This document shows, one piece after another, positions 17,186 through 25,493 of a stretch of DNA of 64,000 nucleotides. The position numbers and the translations under genes were made by a program. Position 1 is the stretch's first letter, and each line of letters starts with the position of its first letter. Under the pieces are notes generated by a model. It did no database searches. It saw only the letters and a program-made list of their open reading frames with translations, and was not told where the DNA came from. Origin of the DNA: Limnothrix sp. CACIAM 69d (GTDB taxonomy: Bacteria > Cyanobacteriota > Cyanobacteriia > CACIAM-69d); assembly GCA_001913845.2 (NCBI GenBank), contig MKGP02000048.1, positions 1-64,000 of the forward strand, written 5' to 3'.

Positions 17186-17472
17186 CGGTTTGTTGTGGAA
17201 TTCGTTGTGGAAGTTGAATCAAGGTTGGCTCAGCGGGGTTTATTGTACCGCCAAGGTTGCGCCCGATCGCGCCTAACTCCGGTCGTGGGGCCCCAAATCC
17301 CGTCACGGTTTGTTCAAAAATCAACCTTAACGATCGCCCCCAACCCACAGAAACCAAGCCACAATACGAGGCAACGCGCACTGCAAAACGCGCCACCGCA
17401 AACCGCACCCCAACCCCCGCACTCGCTAGGGTTTTGATTTCTAGGGTTTTGATTTTTAAGGACAGATTCACC

Positions 17473-17922
17473 ATGGGCCTACTCGACAGCGTGTTTCGGA
17501 AAGCAACTCCCGACGGGACGATCACCCTGTCCTCGCCCGAGGCGTTTGCGGCGATTTTGGTGATTGCCATGGCCGCCGATGGTTACGCCACCGATGAAGA
17601 AGTGCGCACCCTCCGCGACAGCCTCTATCGAATGCAACTGTTCAAGCGCTTTGACGAAGAGCACATGGCCAAGATGATCGACAAACTCTTGGGCATCATG
17701 CAATCCCAAGGGCCCGATGCGCTGTTCCAAGGAGCCCAAGTGGCCTTGCCCGAAGAGCTGCGCGAAACTGCCTACGCCGTGGCCGCTGACATGACCCTCA
17801 CCGACGGAACCTTGGACGCTTCCGAGCAAGACTTTCTGACGGAACTGGCCAGCGCCCTCGCCATTTCCCCCCAAACTGCTGAATTGTTGATCACCGCCAT
17901 GACCATCAAAAATCGCGGCTAA
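17473..17922 (+). CDS. TerB-like protein
   Basis: A 149-residue soluble helical protein starting MGLLDSVFRKATPDG. The segment AFAAILVIAMAADGYATDEE and the later VAADMTLTDGTLDASEQDFL are the paired acidic metal-binding helices of the TerB (tellurite resistance) fold. The actual role of stand-alone TerB proteins in cyanobacteria is not established. ATG at 17473 is used; earlier in-frame codons give an arginine-rich N-terminus unlike the family. Confidence 0.8.
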   Translation: MGLLDSVFRKATPDGTITLSSPEAFAAILVIAMAADGYATDEEVRTLRDSLYRMQLFKRFDEEHMAKMIDKLLGIMQSQGPDALFQGAQVALPEELRETAYAVAADMTLTDGTLDASEQDFLTELASALAISPQTAELLITAMTIKNRG

Positions 17923-18144
17923 GCAAAAATCGCGGCTGAGGTTGAGACCAGCAGGTCAGCAGCCCAAGAACCGCGATCGGGGGGGAGGCTGCCCCAGAAG
18001 TGCAGCAGTTTTTGAGGGCTAATCAGAGGGCTAATCAACGGAGCGATCGACCACCGCCCCAGAAAGATTCCCCCAAAAGCTCGTTTGGGGAGCACCGTTT
18101 GCTAGGCTGGCTTTGCACCGAAATGCAATCTCCAACGTTCCTCA

Positions 18145-18696
18145 ATGGGCGCGACTTTAGAACAAATTGCCAGCTACCTCGATCGCCGGGGTTGGACCTA
18201 CGACATTGACCACGAGCGATCGTGGATTGTCACCGCCGTTCAGGCCGACAACCTCGATGACTTTCAATTGGTGGTGCAGCTCGAAGAAGAAGGGCGTTTT
18301 TTCAAGCTGTTTGCGCCCCAGGTCATCAGCGGCATTCAAAACCACCCCCACAAGGCCGCCATTTTGCAAACCATGCTGAGCATTTCCTGGGAAACCAAAA
18401 TGCTCCAGTGGGAATATGACCCCTCCGATGGAGAAATTCGGGCCATCATTGAATTTCCCCTAGAGGACGCTCCCCTCACGGAAAAGCAATTTAACCGCTG
18501 CTTGGTGGGGCTGATTCAAATTGTTGACGATTTCGCCATGCCGCGACTGATGGCGGTTATGGAAACGGGGCTGGACCCAAACGATGAGGAGGCTGGGGAA
18601 CGGCTGTTGTTGGCCCTCCAGGAAGAAGCCCCCGGCCTGTTGGGCCTGTTGGAACGGGCCATGGAGGCTCGCAAACGGCGCGGCTTGTTCCCTTGA
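18145..18696 (+). CDS. YbjN domain-containing protein
   Basis: A 183-residue protein with the YbjN/type III secretion chaperone-like alpha-beta fold: MGATLEQIASYLDRRGW at the start, LVVQLEEEGRFFKLFAP in the middle and FNRCLVGLIQIVDDFAMPRL toward the end. YbjN proteins occur widely in cyanobacteria; molecular function is uncertain. A Leu/Glu-rich C-terminal tail follows residue 150. It is a single gene with a 222-bp gap upstream. Confidence 0.85.
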   Translation: MGATLEQIASYLDRRGWTYDIDHERSWIVTAVQADNLDDFQLVVQLEEEGRFFKLFAPQVISGIQNHPHKAAILQTMLSISWETKMLQWEYDPSDGEIRAIIEFPLEDAPLTEKQFNRCLVGLIQIVDDFAMPRLMAVMETGLDPNDEEAGERLLLALQEEAPGLLGLLERAMEARKRRGLFP

Positions 18697-18757
18697 AGAA
18701 CCGACGGCGCGATCGAGCGAGTGATTAATCTCCACCCGCAATCAGTCTCCAATCGTG

Positions 18758-18872
18758 ATCAGAGTGCTGAATCAGAGTGCTGAATCAGAGCAGCTTTGGG
18801 ATAGGGGCATTACGCGAAGTAGAAATGCGAAGTAGAGATCAGAAGTAGAGATCAAAGGAGATCAAGAGGGTC
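18758..18872. repeat. short tandem repeats upstream of gpsA
   Basis: ATCAGAGTGCTGA occurs at 18758-18770 and 18771-18783, followed by a half unit. From about 18819 a second, looser series repeats GAAGTAGAGATCA with variations. The rest of the 306-bp gap between the YbjN gene and gpsA shows no coding content. The repeats may be binding sites or simple slippage products. Confidence 0.6.
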
Positions 18873-19002
18873 GTTTGGGGTTGAGTCTTTTACGGTTCCT
18901 CTGCGATCGGCAGTGGATTGATAGTTGATTGGGTTGCCGAGGCCGGCAAGGAGATGCTGAGGCCGGTGGCCAGGAATCGGCACAGGAGCGAGAGGAGGAG
19001 TG

Positions 19003-19974
19003 ATGATCAATACGGCAAGGGGCGATCGGGTGGACATGGCTCCCGTCACGATCGCCATCATTGGTGCGGGCGTTTGGGGAGCGGCCTTGGCCCGGCTGGC
19101 GCGGCAAAATCCCCAGGCGATCGTGCGGCTGTGGTCGCGGCGGAGTCCCGAGAGTCTGGCGGAGGCGATCGGGGGAGCCAACTTCGTCCTGTCGGCGGTG
19201 TCGATGAAGGGGGTAAGCGACTCGATTGCCCGGCTAGCTGTCACGGAGATGCCCCCCTCCACGGTGTTGATCACCGCCACCAAGGGGCTGGATGCCCAAA
19301 GCCACCAAACGCCTTCCCAGATGTGGCATTCGGCTTTTCCCCAGAACCCGATCGTCGTGTTGTCGGGGCCCAATCTCTCCCAGGAAATTGAACATGGGTT
19401 GCCGGCCGCAACGGTGGTGGCCAGCTATGACCAAGGGGCGGCCGAAGCAGCCCAGCGACTTTTTGCCTCTAATGTGTTGCGGGTCTATGCCAACCTCGAC
19501 CCGATCGGGACAGAATTGGGCGGAACCCTCAAGAACGTGATGGCGATCGCGGCGGGCGTTTGCGACGGTCTGCAATTGGGAACCAACGCCAAGGCGGCCC
19601 TCCTGACTCGGGCCCTGCCGGAAATGATTCGGATTGGCACGCATTTGGGGGCCCAAGCGGAAACATTTTTTGGGCTGGCGGGCTTGGGCGACTTGCTGGC
19701 CACCTGCAACAGTGCGCTCTCGCGTAATTACCAGGTGGGCTATGGGCTGGCCCAAGGGAAACCCCTCGATCGCGTCCTGGCGGAAATTCACAGCACCGTG
19801 GAGGGGATCAACACCGTGGAAGTGTTGGTGGCCATTGCCCGCGAGCAACAAATTCCCGTCCCGATCGCCCGTCAAGTCCATCGCCTGCTGCATGGCCAAA
19901 TCACGCCACAGCAGGCCGTGCGCGCCTTGATCGATCGCGACCTCAAACAGGAATTTGAAGACGAACTGCTGTGA
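19003..19974 (+). CDS. gpsA: glycerol-3-phosphate dehydrogenase [NAD(P)+]
   Basis: A 323-residue GpsA: the Rossmann motif GAGVWGAALARLA, then NPIVVLSGPNLSQEI, the catalytic-lysine region LGGTLKNVMAIAAGVCDGL, and the FGLAGLGDLLATC segment. It reduces dihydroxyacetone phosphate to sn-glycerol-3-phosphate, the backbone for membrane lipids. AGAGGAGGAG directly precedes the ATG at 19003, favouring it over the overlapping GTG at 19000. The Rossmann loop has WGAALA where WGTALA is more common, a mild change. Confidence 0.95.
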   Translation: MINTARGDRVDMAPVTIAIIGAGVWGAALARLARQNPQAIVRLWSRRSPESLAEAIGGANFVLSAVSMKGVSDSIARLAVTEMPPSTVLITATKGLDAQSHQTPSQMWHSAFPQNPIVVLSGPNLSQEIEHGLPAATVVASYDQGAAEAAQRLFASNVLRVYANLDPIGTELGGTLKNVMAIAAGVCDGLQLGTNAKAALLTRALPEMIRIGTHLGAQAETFFGLAGLGDLLATCNSALSRNYQVGYGLAQGKPLDRVLAEIHSTVEGINTVEVLVAIAREQQIPVPIARQVHRLLHGQITPQQAVRALIDRDLKQEFEDELL

Positions 19975-20176
19975 GCCAGCGGCCCGTTAACCCCCAACTC
20001 AGCTCCAACTCAGCCCAAGTCCCACAAGCCCGCCGATCGCCCCGCCAAGCGCTCGCCAAATTGCCCGTAAAATAAGGATTGGCTCATGGCTTCCAGGGCC
20101 GGCGTTTCCCAACTCAACGCCCCTTGCCCAGGCGATCGCCTTTTCCTCGCCGGTTGAAATCACCGTTGAAATTCCC

Positions 20177-20383
20177 ATGCAAGACTTTTTGAATAACGTT
20201 TTACGCTATCCCCGATTTCTGATTAGCTTCAGCCTGGGCGTGGTGCTCACGCTGCTCTCGCCCTTTACGGGACTAATGAAAGACCGGCGATCGGCCATTG
20301 CCGTGGGCTGCTTATTTGCCTCTGCCTTGGGATTTGTGTTCTTCACGCTGCGGGCCATGTTGGGCTTGGTGGAAGTTCAATAA
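20177..20383 (+). CDS. DUF751 (Ycf33-like) membrane protein
   Basis: A 68-residue protein with two hydrophobic segments (FLISFSLGVVLTLLSPF and AIAVGCLFASALGFVFF). This matches the DUF751/Ycf33 family found in cyanobacteria and red-lineage plastids; function is unknown. It starts at an ATG and is followed after 69 bp by rbfA on the same strand, an arrangement that suggests co-transcription. Confidence 0.9.
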   Translation: MQDFLNNVLRYPRFLISFSLGVVLTLLSPFTGLMKDRRSAIAVGCLFASALGFVFFTLRAMLGLVEVQ

Positions 20384-20452
20384 AATTCAACGGCAAAATC
20401 CAACGGCCAGCGTTTTAGCGGCATTTCGACTGCATTTTTGGAGAATTGAGCA

Positions 20453-21001
20453 ATGGCTACAAACCGGCGAGTCGCGCGGGTGGCGGAAATGATTCGGCGC
20501 GAAGTCAGCCAGATGCTGATGAATGATATCAAGGACGATCGGGTGGGGCTGGGAATGGTCAGCGTCACCGATGTGGATGTGTCCGGCGATTTGCAACATG
20601 CCAAGATTTTTGTCAGTGTCTATGGCACAACGGAAGCTCGCGAAGCCGCCATGGCCGGCTTGCGATCGGCTACTGGCTATGTGCGCAGTGAATTGGGGCA
20701 GCGGGTGCGGCTGCGACGAACCCCGGAAGTGATTTTTATCGAAGACAGTTCGATCGAGCGGGGGAGCCGCGTTCTCAGTCTTTTGGATCAGCTTGAACAA
20801 CACCGCAAAGAACATCCCCTGGACTTGGAAACGGATCATCCAAACGGGGCCGATGCAGCCTTAGTTGATGATGAATTCGATGATGACCTAGACGACGAAT
20901 TTGAAGACGAGTTCGACGATGAAGATGATGAATTCGACGATGAGCTAGACGACGAAGACGAACTTGATCATGAATTAAATGCAGGATCGGAGGCTGGCTA
21001 A
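20453..21001 (+). CDS. rbfA: ribosome-binding factor A with acidic tail
   Basis: A 182-residue protein. Residues 1-120 are the KH-like RbfA domain ([56 protein letters not shown]), which helps mature 16S rRNA in the 30S subunit. Residues about 138-176 are an Asp/Glu/Phe repeat tail (units like [10 protein letters not shown]), longer than the short acidic tails usual in this family. The arsM-type gene begins 5 bp after the stop. Confidence 0.95.
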   Translation: MATNRRVARVAEMIRREVSQMLMNDIKDDRVGLGMVSVTDVDVSGDLQHAKIFVSVYGTTEAREAAMAGLRSATGYVRSELGQRVRLRRTPEVIFIEDSSIERGSRVLSLLDQLEQHRKEHPLDLETDHPNGADAALVDDEFDDDLDDEFEDEFDDEDDEFDDELDDEDELDHELNAGSEAG

Positions 21002-21006
21002 TTGCC

Positions 21007-21975
21007 ATGAGTTACCTAGAAACCGCTGCTGATTTTTATCGGGCCGCCGCCGTTACCCCAGAAGTGGGGCTGTGTTGTGTTCAAGGCAGCACGGTGCAAT
21101 TTCCAGGGCTGCGAATTCCCGCCCGCATGTCCAACATGAATTATGGCTGCGGCACAACGGTGCAGCCCACGGAACTGACCGGACAACCCACCGTGCTCTA
21201 TGTGGGCGTGGGTGGTGGCCTGGAAGCTTTGCAATTTGCCTATTTTTCGCGGCGGCCGGGCGCGGTAATTGCAGTGGAGCCGGTGGCAGAAATGCGATCG
21301 GCGGCGATCGAGAACTTACAGCAAGCCGCCCAGTTAAACGACTGGTTTGATTTGAGCTTTGTGCAAATTGTGGCCGGTGATGCCTTTGCATTACCGATCG
21401 CCCCTGAGTCAGTGGATGTGATGGCCCAAAACTGCTTGTTCAATATTTTTGAACCGGCGGATCTTGATCGGGCCCTGGCGGAAGCACATCGCGTTCTGAA
21501 ACCCGGCGGCCGGTTGATGATGAGCGACCCGATCGCCCAGCGACCCATCCCCGAGCACCTGCGCCAGGATGAACGGCTGCGGGCCATGTGCCTTTCCGGG
21601 GCCCTCCCCTACGAAGCCTACGTCGATCGAATTGTGGCCGCCGGATTTGGCCAAGTGGAAGTTCGGGCCCGTCGTCCCTATCGCCTTCTCGATCGCGCCA
21701 CCTATCAAATTGAGAGTGACCTGCTGCTCGAAAGCCTTGATAGTGTTGCCTTTAAAGTCCCCATTCCTGAGGATGGCCCCTGCATTTTCACGGGCAAAAC
21801 AGCCATTTACACTGGCCCCCAAGATCGCTACAACGATGGCCAAGGCCATCAACTCGATCGGGGCGTACCGGCGGGTGTTTGCGACAAAACCGCTGCCAAC
21901 TTAGCAGCCAAAGAACCCGATCAAATTACCATCACCCCTCCCACTTGGCACTATCGCGGTGATGGTTGCTGTTAG
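21007..21975 (+). CDS. arsM: arsenosugar-type arsenite S-adenosylmethionine methyltransferase
   Basis: A 322-residue class I methyltransferase: glycine motif YVGVGGGLEAL, EPVAEM acidic loop, and the post-motif ALAEAHRVLKPGGRLMMSDP. The N-terminus MSYLETAADFYR..VGLCC and the MNYGCGTTVQPTEL segment match the cyanobacterial arsenite methyltransferase of arsenosugar synthesis. Cys residues at GLCC, NYGCG and the C-terminal DGCC could bind As(III). The radical SAM partner usual in arsenosugar clusters is not next to it. It overlaps no gene but follows rbfA by 5 bp, so they probably share a transcript. Confidence 0.82.
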   Translation: MSYLETAADFYRAAAVTPEVGLCCVQGSTVQFPGLRIPARMSNMNYGCGTTVQPTELTGQPTVLYVGVGGGLEALQFAYFSRRPGAVIAVEPVAEMRSAAIENLQQAAQLNDWFDLSFVQIVAGDAFALPIAPESVDVMAQNCLFNIFEPADLDRALAEAHRVLKPGGRLMMSDPIAQRPIPEHLRQDERLRAMCLSGALPYEAYVDRIVAAGFGQVEVRARRPYRLLDRATYQIESDLLLESLDSVAFKVPIPEDGPCIFTGKTAIYTGPQDRYNDGQGHQLDRGVPAGVCDKTAANLAAKEPDQITITPPTWHYRGDGCC

Positions 21976-22020
21976 GAATTGGGGGGCATGTAGCATCAGC
22001 CGTTTGAGTGTCTTACCTGC

Positions 22021-23325
22021 TCAAACAGCCTCGGCACGCAGGGCGATCGGTAACTCAATGCAGAATTCAGCCCCCGCTCCCTTGGCTGACTCAACGGTCA
22101 ATTGGCCGTGGTGATGATTCACAATAATTTGATAGCTACTGGCCAAATTTAAGCCCACCCCTTGCCCGATCGGCTTCGTGGTGAAGAAGGGATCAAATAA
22201 TTGGCGCTGAACTTCTGGAGAAATCCCCACCCCGTTGTCCCGAATCCGCACTTGAATGGTGGTGGGGCTGGTGCGCTCGGTACAAATCCAAATGGTTGGA
22301 TCTTCTTGAAGTTGCTGTTTTTGCACCGCAGAACTCAACGCCTCGATCGCATTATTCAGAATATTCAAAAAAACCTGGTTCACCTGCCCCGCATGGCACT
22401 TCACAGGCGGCAAATCTCCATAGGTTTTAATCACGCGGATTTTTAAATCGGCTAAGGATTGATTCAGCAATAGCAAAGTGCTATCCAACCCATCGTGCAA
22501 GTTCACCGACTTAATTTCAGCTTCTCCTAATCGCGAAAAAATGCGTAAGGCCAGAATAATTGACTGAATGCGATCGACCCCATTTTGCATCGCATCCACC
22601 AGTGATTTAAAGTCGCGGGCAATGAACTCTAAATCGATTTCTTTCAGAATCCTTTGCACCGACTCCGGCGGATTAGGGCAAGCCGCTTGATACTGATCCA
22701 GCAACTCAAACAGCGTTGCCAAATACTCCCTTGCAGGCGACAAATTACCCGCAATAAAACTCAGGGGATTATTAATTTCATGGGCCATTCCTGCAGCCAA
22801 CTGACCAATGCTGGCCATTTTTTCCTGCTGCAACAGTCGCAAATGGGTTTGGCGCAATTCTTCCAAAACCCTTTGCAAGGTTAAGTTTTGGGCAAGGAGG
22901 CTCTCTTGGGCCCGCTTCAGAGCGAGCTGATTTTCAATGCGGGCAATGACTTCTTCTAACTGAAAAGGCTTGGTGATGTAGTCAGCGCCGCCCATTTGAA
23001 AGGCTTGCACTTTATCCTGAGCGCTATCTAGGGCACTCAAGAAAATAATTGGAATCTTTTTAAGCTGATCATTGTCCTTGAGGACTCGACAAACTTCATA
23101 GCCATTCATGCCCGGCATGTTGATATCCAACAGAATCAGGCTGGGCGGATCGGCATGGATTGATTGCAAAGCCATCGGGCCGTTAAGGGCCTTGCGAACC
23201 AAGTAGCCCTGTTCTACTAGGAGGGACGATAGAAACTGAATGTTGGCGATCGTGTCGTCAACAATCAGAATGTCCTCTTTGGTGTCCGATTGGGTAGACA
23301 TCGCGGGTGCAACCGTGGCATTCAT
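22021..23325 (-). CDS. REC-histidine kinase
   Basis: A 434-residue protein: receiver domain at about 20-135 (DILIVDD, phosphorylatable Asp in LILLDINMPGMNGYE, and DYITKPF), then a coiled linker, HisKA with His in AAGMAHEINNPLSFIAGNL, and a HATPase (DNGVGISPEVQRQLFDPFF, then GQGVGLNLASSYQI). The receiver is at the N-terminus, so kinase output may be set by an upstream phosphodonor. It is last of three same-strand signalling genes with gaps of 17-23 bp. ATG at 23325 is chosen over TTG two codons upstream. Confidence 0.92.
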   Translation of the reverse strand: MNATVAPAMSTQSDTKEDILIVDDTIANIQFLSSLLVEQGYLVRKALNGPMALQSIHADPPSLILLDINMPGMNGYEVCRVLKDNDQLKKIPIIFLSALDSAQDKVQAFQMGGADYITKPFQLEEVIARIENQLALKRAQESLLAQNLTLQRVLEELRQTHLRLLQQEKMASIGQLAAGMAHEINNPLSFIAGNLSPAREYLATLFELLDQYQAACPNPPESVQRILKEIDLEFIARDFKSLVDAMQNGVDRIQSIILALRIFSRLGEAEIKSVNLHDGLDSTLLLLNQSLADLKIRVIKTYGDLPPVKCHAGQVNQVFLNILNNAIEALSSAVQKQQLQEDPTIWICTERTSPTTIQVRIRDNGVGISPEVQRQLFDPFFTTKPIGQGVGLNLASSYQIIVNHHHGQLTVESAKGAGAEFCIELPIALRAEAV

Positions 23326-23348
23326 CGGCAAAACTCAGGAAATAAATA

Positions 23349-25472
23349 TCAACCCTGATGAGACCAGGATTTAATGGGATAGTTGATCAAGAAATCTTCC
23401 ATTTCGGCAACCGTGAGGGGTTTAGCCACCCAATAGCCTTGAATGAAGTCACATTTAAATTCTTGTAATTTTTGGAGTTGAGCGATCGTTTCAACGCCTT
23501 CCGCCACAATCTGTTTTTGCATGGTTTGGGCAATGTGAATGATGGCGGCCACGAGTTCGCCCCGTTCGTGAGACTCATTCAGGGGCGTGATGAAGGAGCG
23601 ATCGATCTTGAGAATATCTACGGGCAGTTTCTGTAAATAACTCAGGGATGAGTAGCCCGTCCCAAAATCATCGACGCAAATTTGAATTTCTCGATCGCGC
23701 AAATTATTCAAAACGGCAATGTTTTGAGGGGTGTGACCCATAAATACCCCTTCGGTAATTTCTAGCTTGAGACAGGAGAGATCTGCAGCCAGGCTTTGAA
23801 CAATTTGATTGAATTTTTCCAAAAAATCCTGTTGGTTAATTTGGCGAACCGAAAGATTCACACTCACAAATAAAGGGCGATCGCCCGGGCGATCGCGATT
23901 CCACTGTTGAATCTGCTTCAGCGCTTCGGTCAACACAAATTCCCCGATCGCCACAATTAATCCTGTCTCTTCTGCGACGGGAATAAACATCGAAGGGGGC
24001 ACATAACCGTGAACGGGATGGGGCCAGCGCACCAGGGCTTCACAACCGGCCAACTCCCCCGTGGCCACGCAGACAATGGGCTGATAGGCCACTTGCAGCG
24101 CCTGGTTTTGGAGGGCATGGCGCAGCTCGGTTTCCATCTCCAGGGTCTGGAGGGCGTAGCGATGCATGGCCTTGTTGAACTGTTGGTATTGACCCCGGCC
24201 CATGGTTTTGGCTTGGTACATGGCCGCATCGGCATCCCGCAGCAGGTGTTCCGGATGGCTGTAGTTGTCGGAATCTACGGCAATGCCGATGCTGGCGTTG
24301 GTGAAAATTTCATGGCCCTGGAGCTGAAACGATCGCTGCAAGGCTTCCATGACCCGATCGGCATAGGTTTGGGCCAAGGCGAGGGGATCGGGCCCCTGTA
24401 GCAGCAAGGTGAATTCATCGCCCCCAAACCGCGCCATGAGGTGGGGCGGCTCCAGCAGGGCCTGAAGCCGTTGGGCCAGGCTAATTAGCAGTTGATCGCC
24501 CACAAAATGCCCCAAGGAATCGTTCACCACTTTGAAGCGATCGCAGTCAACAAACAGCACTGCCACCCGATCGGCTTGGGCTTGGCGAGCGGCTTGAAAC
24601 CGTTCCGCCAACTCCCGCGTAAAAGCGGTTCGGTTAGGCAACCCCGTGAGGTCATCCCGCAGCACCAGATCCATCAGTTGTTCTTGTAGCCGTTGGCGCT
24701 CTTGAATTTCCGTATGCAGGGCCGCATTTGCCTGCTCCAGGGCCCAAGTACGCTCCCGCACGCGCCGTTCCAAGTCCAAGTTCAGCTCGGCCATTCGCTG
24801 TTGAGCCGATCGTGCCTGCAAGTGGGTGCGCACCCGGGCCAGCACCTCTTGGCCATGAAAGGGCTTGGTAATGTAGTCTGAGCCGCCCGTTTCAAAGGCC
24901 CGCACCTTGTCGAAGGCATCGCTGAGGCCACTGAGAAAAATGACGGGAATGTCGGCCGTGCTGGGATCCGCCTTCAGGGCCTGGCAAACGCTGTAGCCGT
25001 CCATGTCCGGCATCATGATGTCGAGCAGGATCAAATCTGGCGGGTCGGCGGCCACGGCCCGCAAGGCCATGGAACCGTTGATCGCCTTGCGGATTTGATA
25101 ATGCTCAGTGGCTAAGAGGGCTGCCAAGAGCTTCAGGTTTTCGGGGGTATCATCCACAATCAAGATATCGGCCGGCTGGAGATCCACCTGTTGGAAACTA
25201 GCTGGCTCGATATTGGTGTCAGCACGAATGTCAGCTATTGCAGAGGTCGCCGCCCGATCGGGAGCGATCACCGTAGCGGTCGCGGGTCGATCGAGCGGTT
25301 GGTCGGCATGGGGCCAGCCGCTCGATCGATCCAGGCCAGGTTCCTGGAATTCACTCACAACCCCGGGCAAATGCCCCGCAAGGGGCGCGTGAGCGGCGGC
25401 AGGCGAGTCCGGTGGTGGCTGATCGGGTTGGGAAGCGGAGTGCGACATGGCAGGCAACAACTCAGGTGGCAT
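23349..25472 (-). CDS. REC-GGDEF-EAL bifunctional c-di-GMP protein
   Basis: A 707-residue protein. After a Pro/Ala-rich N-terminus come a receiver (ILIVDDTPENLKLL, LILLDIMMPDMDGYS), a coiled coil, GGDEF (ARFGGDEFTLLL, no RxxD inhibitory site) and EAL (CEALVRWPHP, DDFGTGYSSLSYLQKLP). Both active-site sets appear intact, so it could make or break down cyclic di-GMP under phosphorelay control. It sits between the MHYT kinase and the REC-kinase in one operon, and either kinase is a plausible phosphodonor. Confidence 0.93.
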   Translation of the reverse strand: MPPELLPAMSHSASQPDQPPPDSPAAAHAPLAGHLPGVVSEFQEPGLDRSSGWPHADQPLDRPATATVIAPDRAATSAIADIRADTNIEPASFQQVDLQPADILIVDDTPENLKLLAALLATEHYQIRKAINGSMALRAVAADPPDLILLDIMMPDMDGYSVCQALKADPSTADIPVIFLSGLSDAFDKVRAFETGGSDYITKPFHGQEVLARVRTHLQARSAQQRMAELNLDLERRVRERTWALEQANAALHTEIQERQRLQEQLMDLVLRDDLTGLPNRTAFTRELAERFQAARQAQADRVAVLFVDCDRFKVVNDSLGHFVGDQLLISLAQRLQALLEPPHLMARFGGDEFTLLLQGPDPLALAQTYADRVMEALQRSFQLQGHEIFTNASIGIAVDSDNYSHPEHLLRDADAAMYQAKTMGRGQYQQFNKAMHRYALQTLEMETELRHALQNQALQVAYQPIVCVATGELAGCEALVRWPHPVHGYVPPSMFIPVAEETGLIVAIGEFVLTEALKQIQQWNRDRPGDRPLFVSVNLSVRQINQQDFLEKFNQIVQSLAADLSCLKLEITEGVFMGHTPQNIAVLNNLRDREIQICVDDFGTGYSSLSYLQKLPVDILKIDRSFITPLNESHERGELVAAIIHIAQTMQKQIVAEGVETIAQLQKLQEFKCDFIQGYWVAKPLTVAEMEDFLINYPIKSWSHQG

Positions 25473-25493
25473 GTTGAGACAAATGGACTGAAT

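Noticed and set aside
22000-22040. Terminator between the arsM-type gene and the REC-kinase gene
   Set aside because: An imperfect inverted repeat (GCCGTTTGAG/CTCAAACAGC) overlaps the coding end and has no U run; too weak to call.
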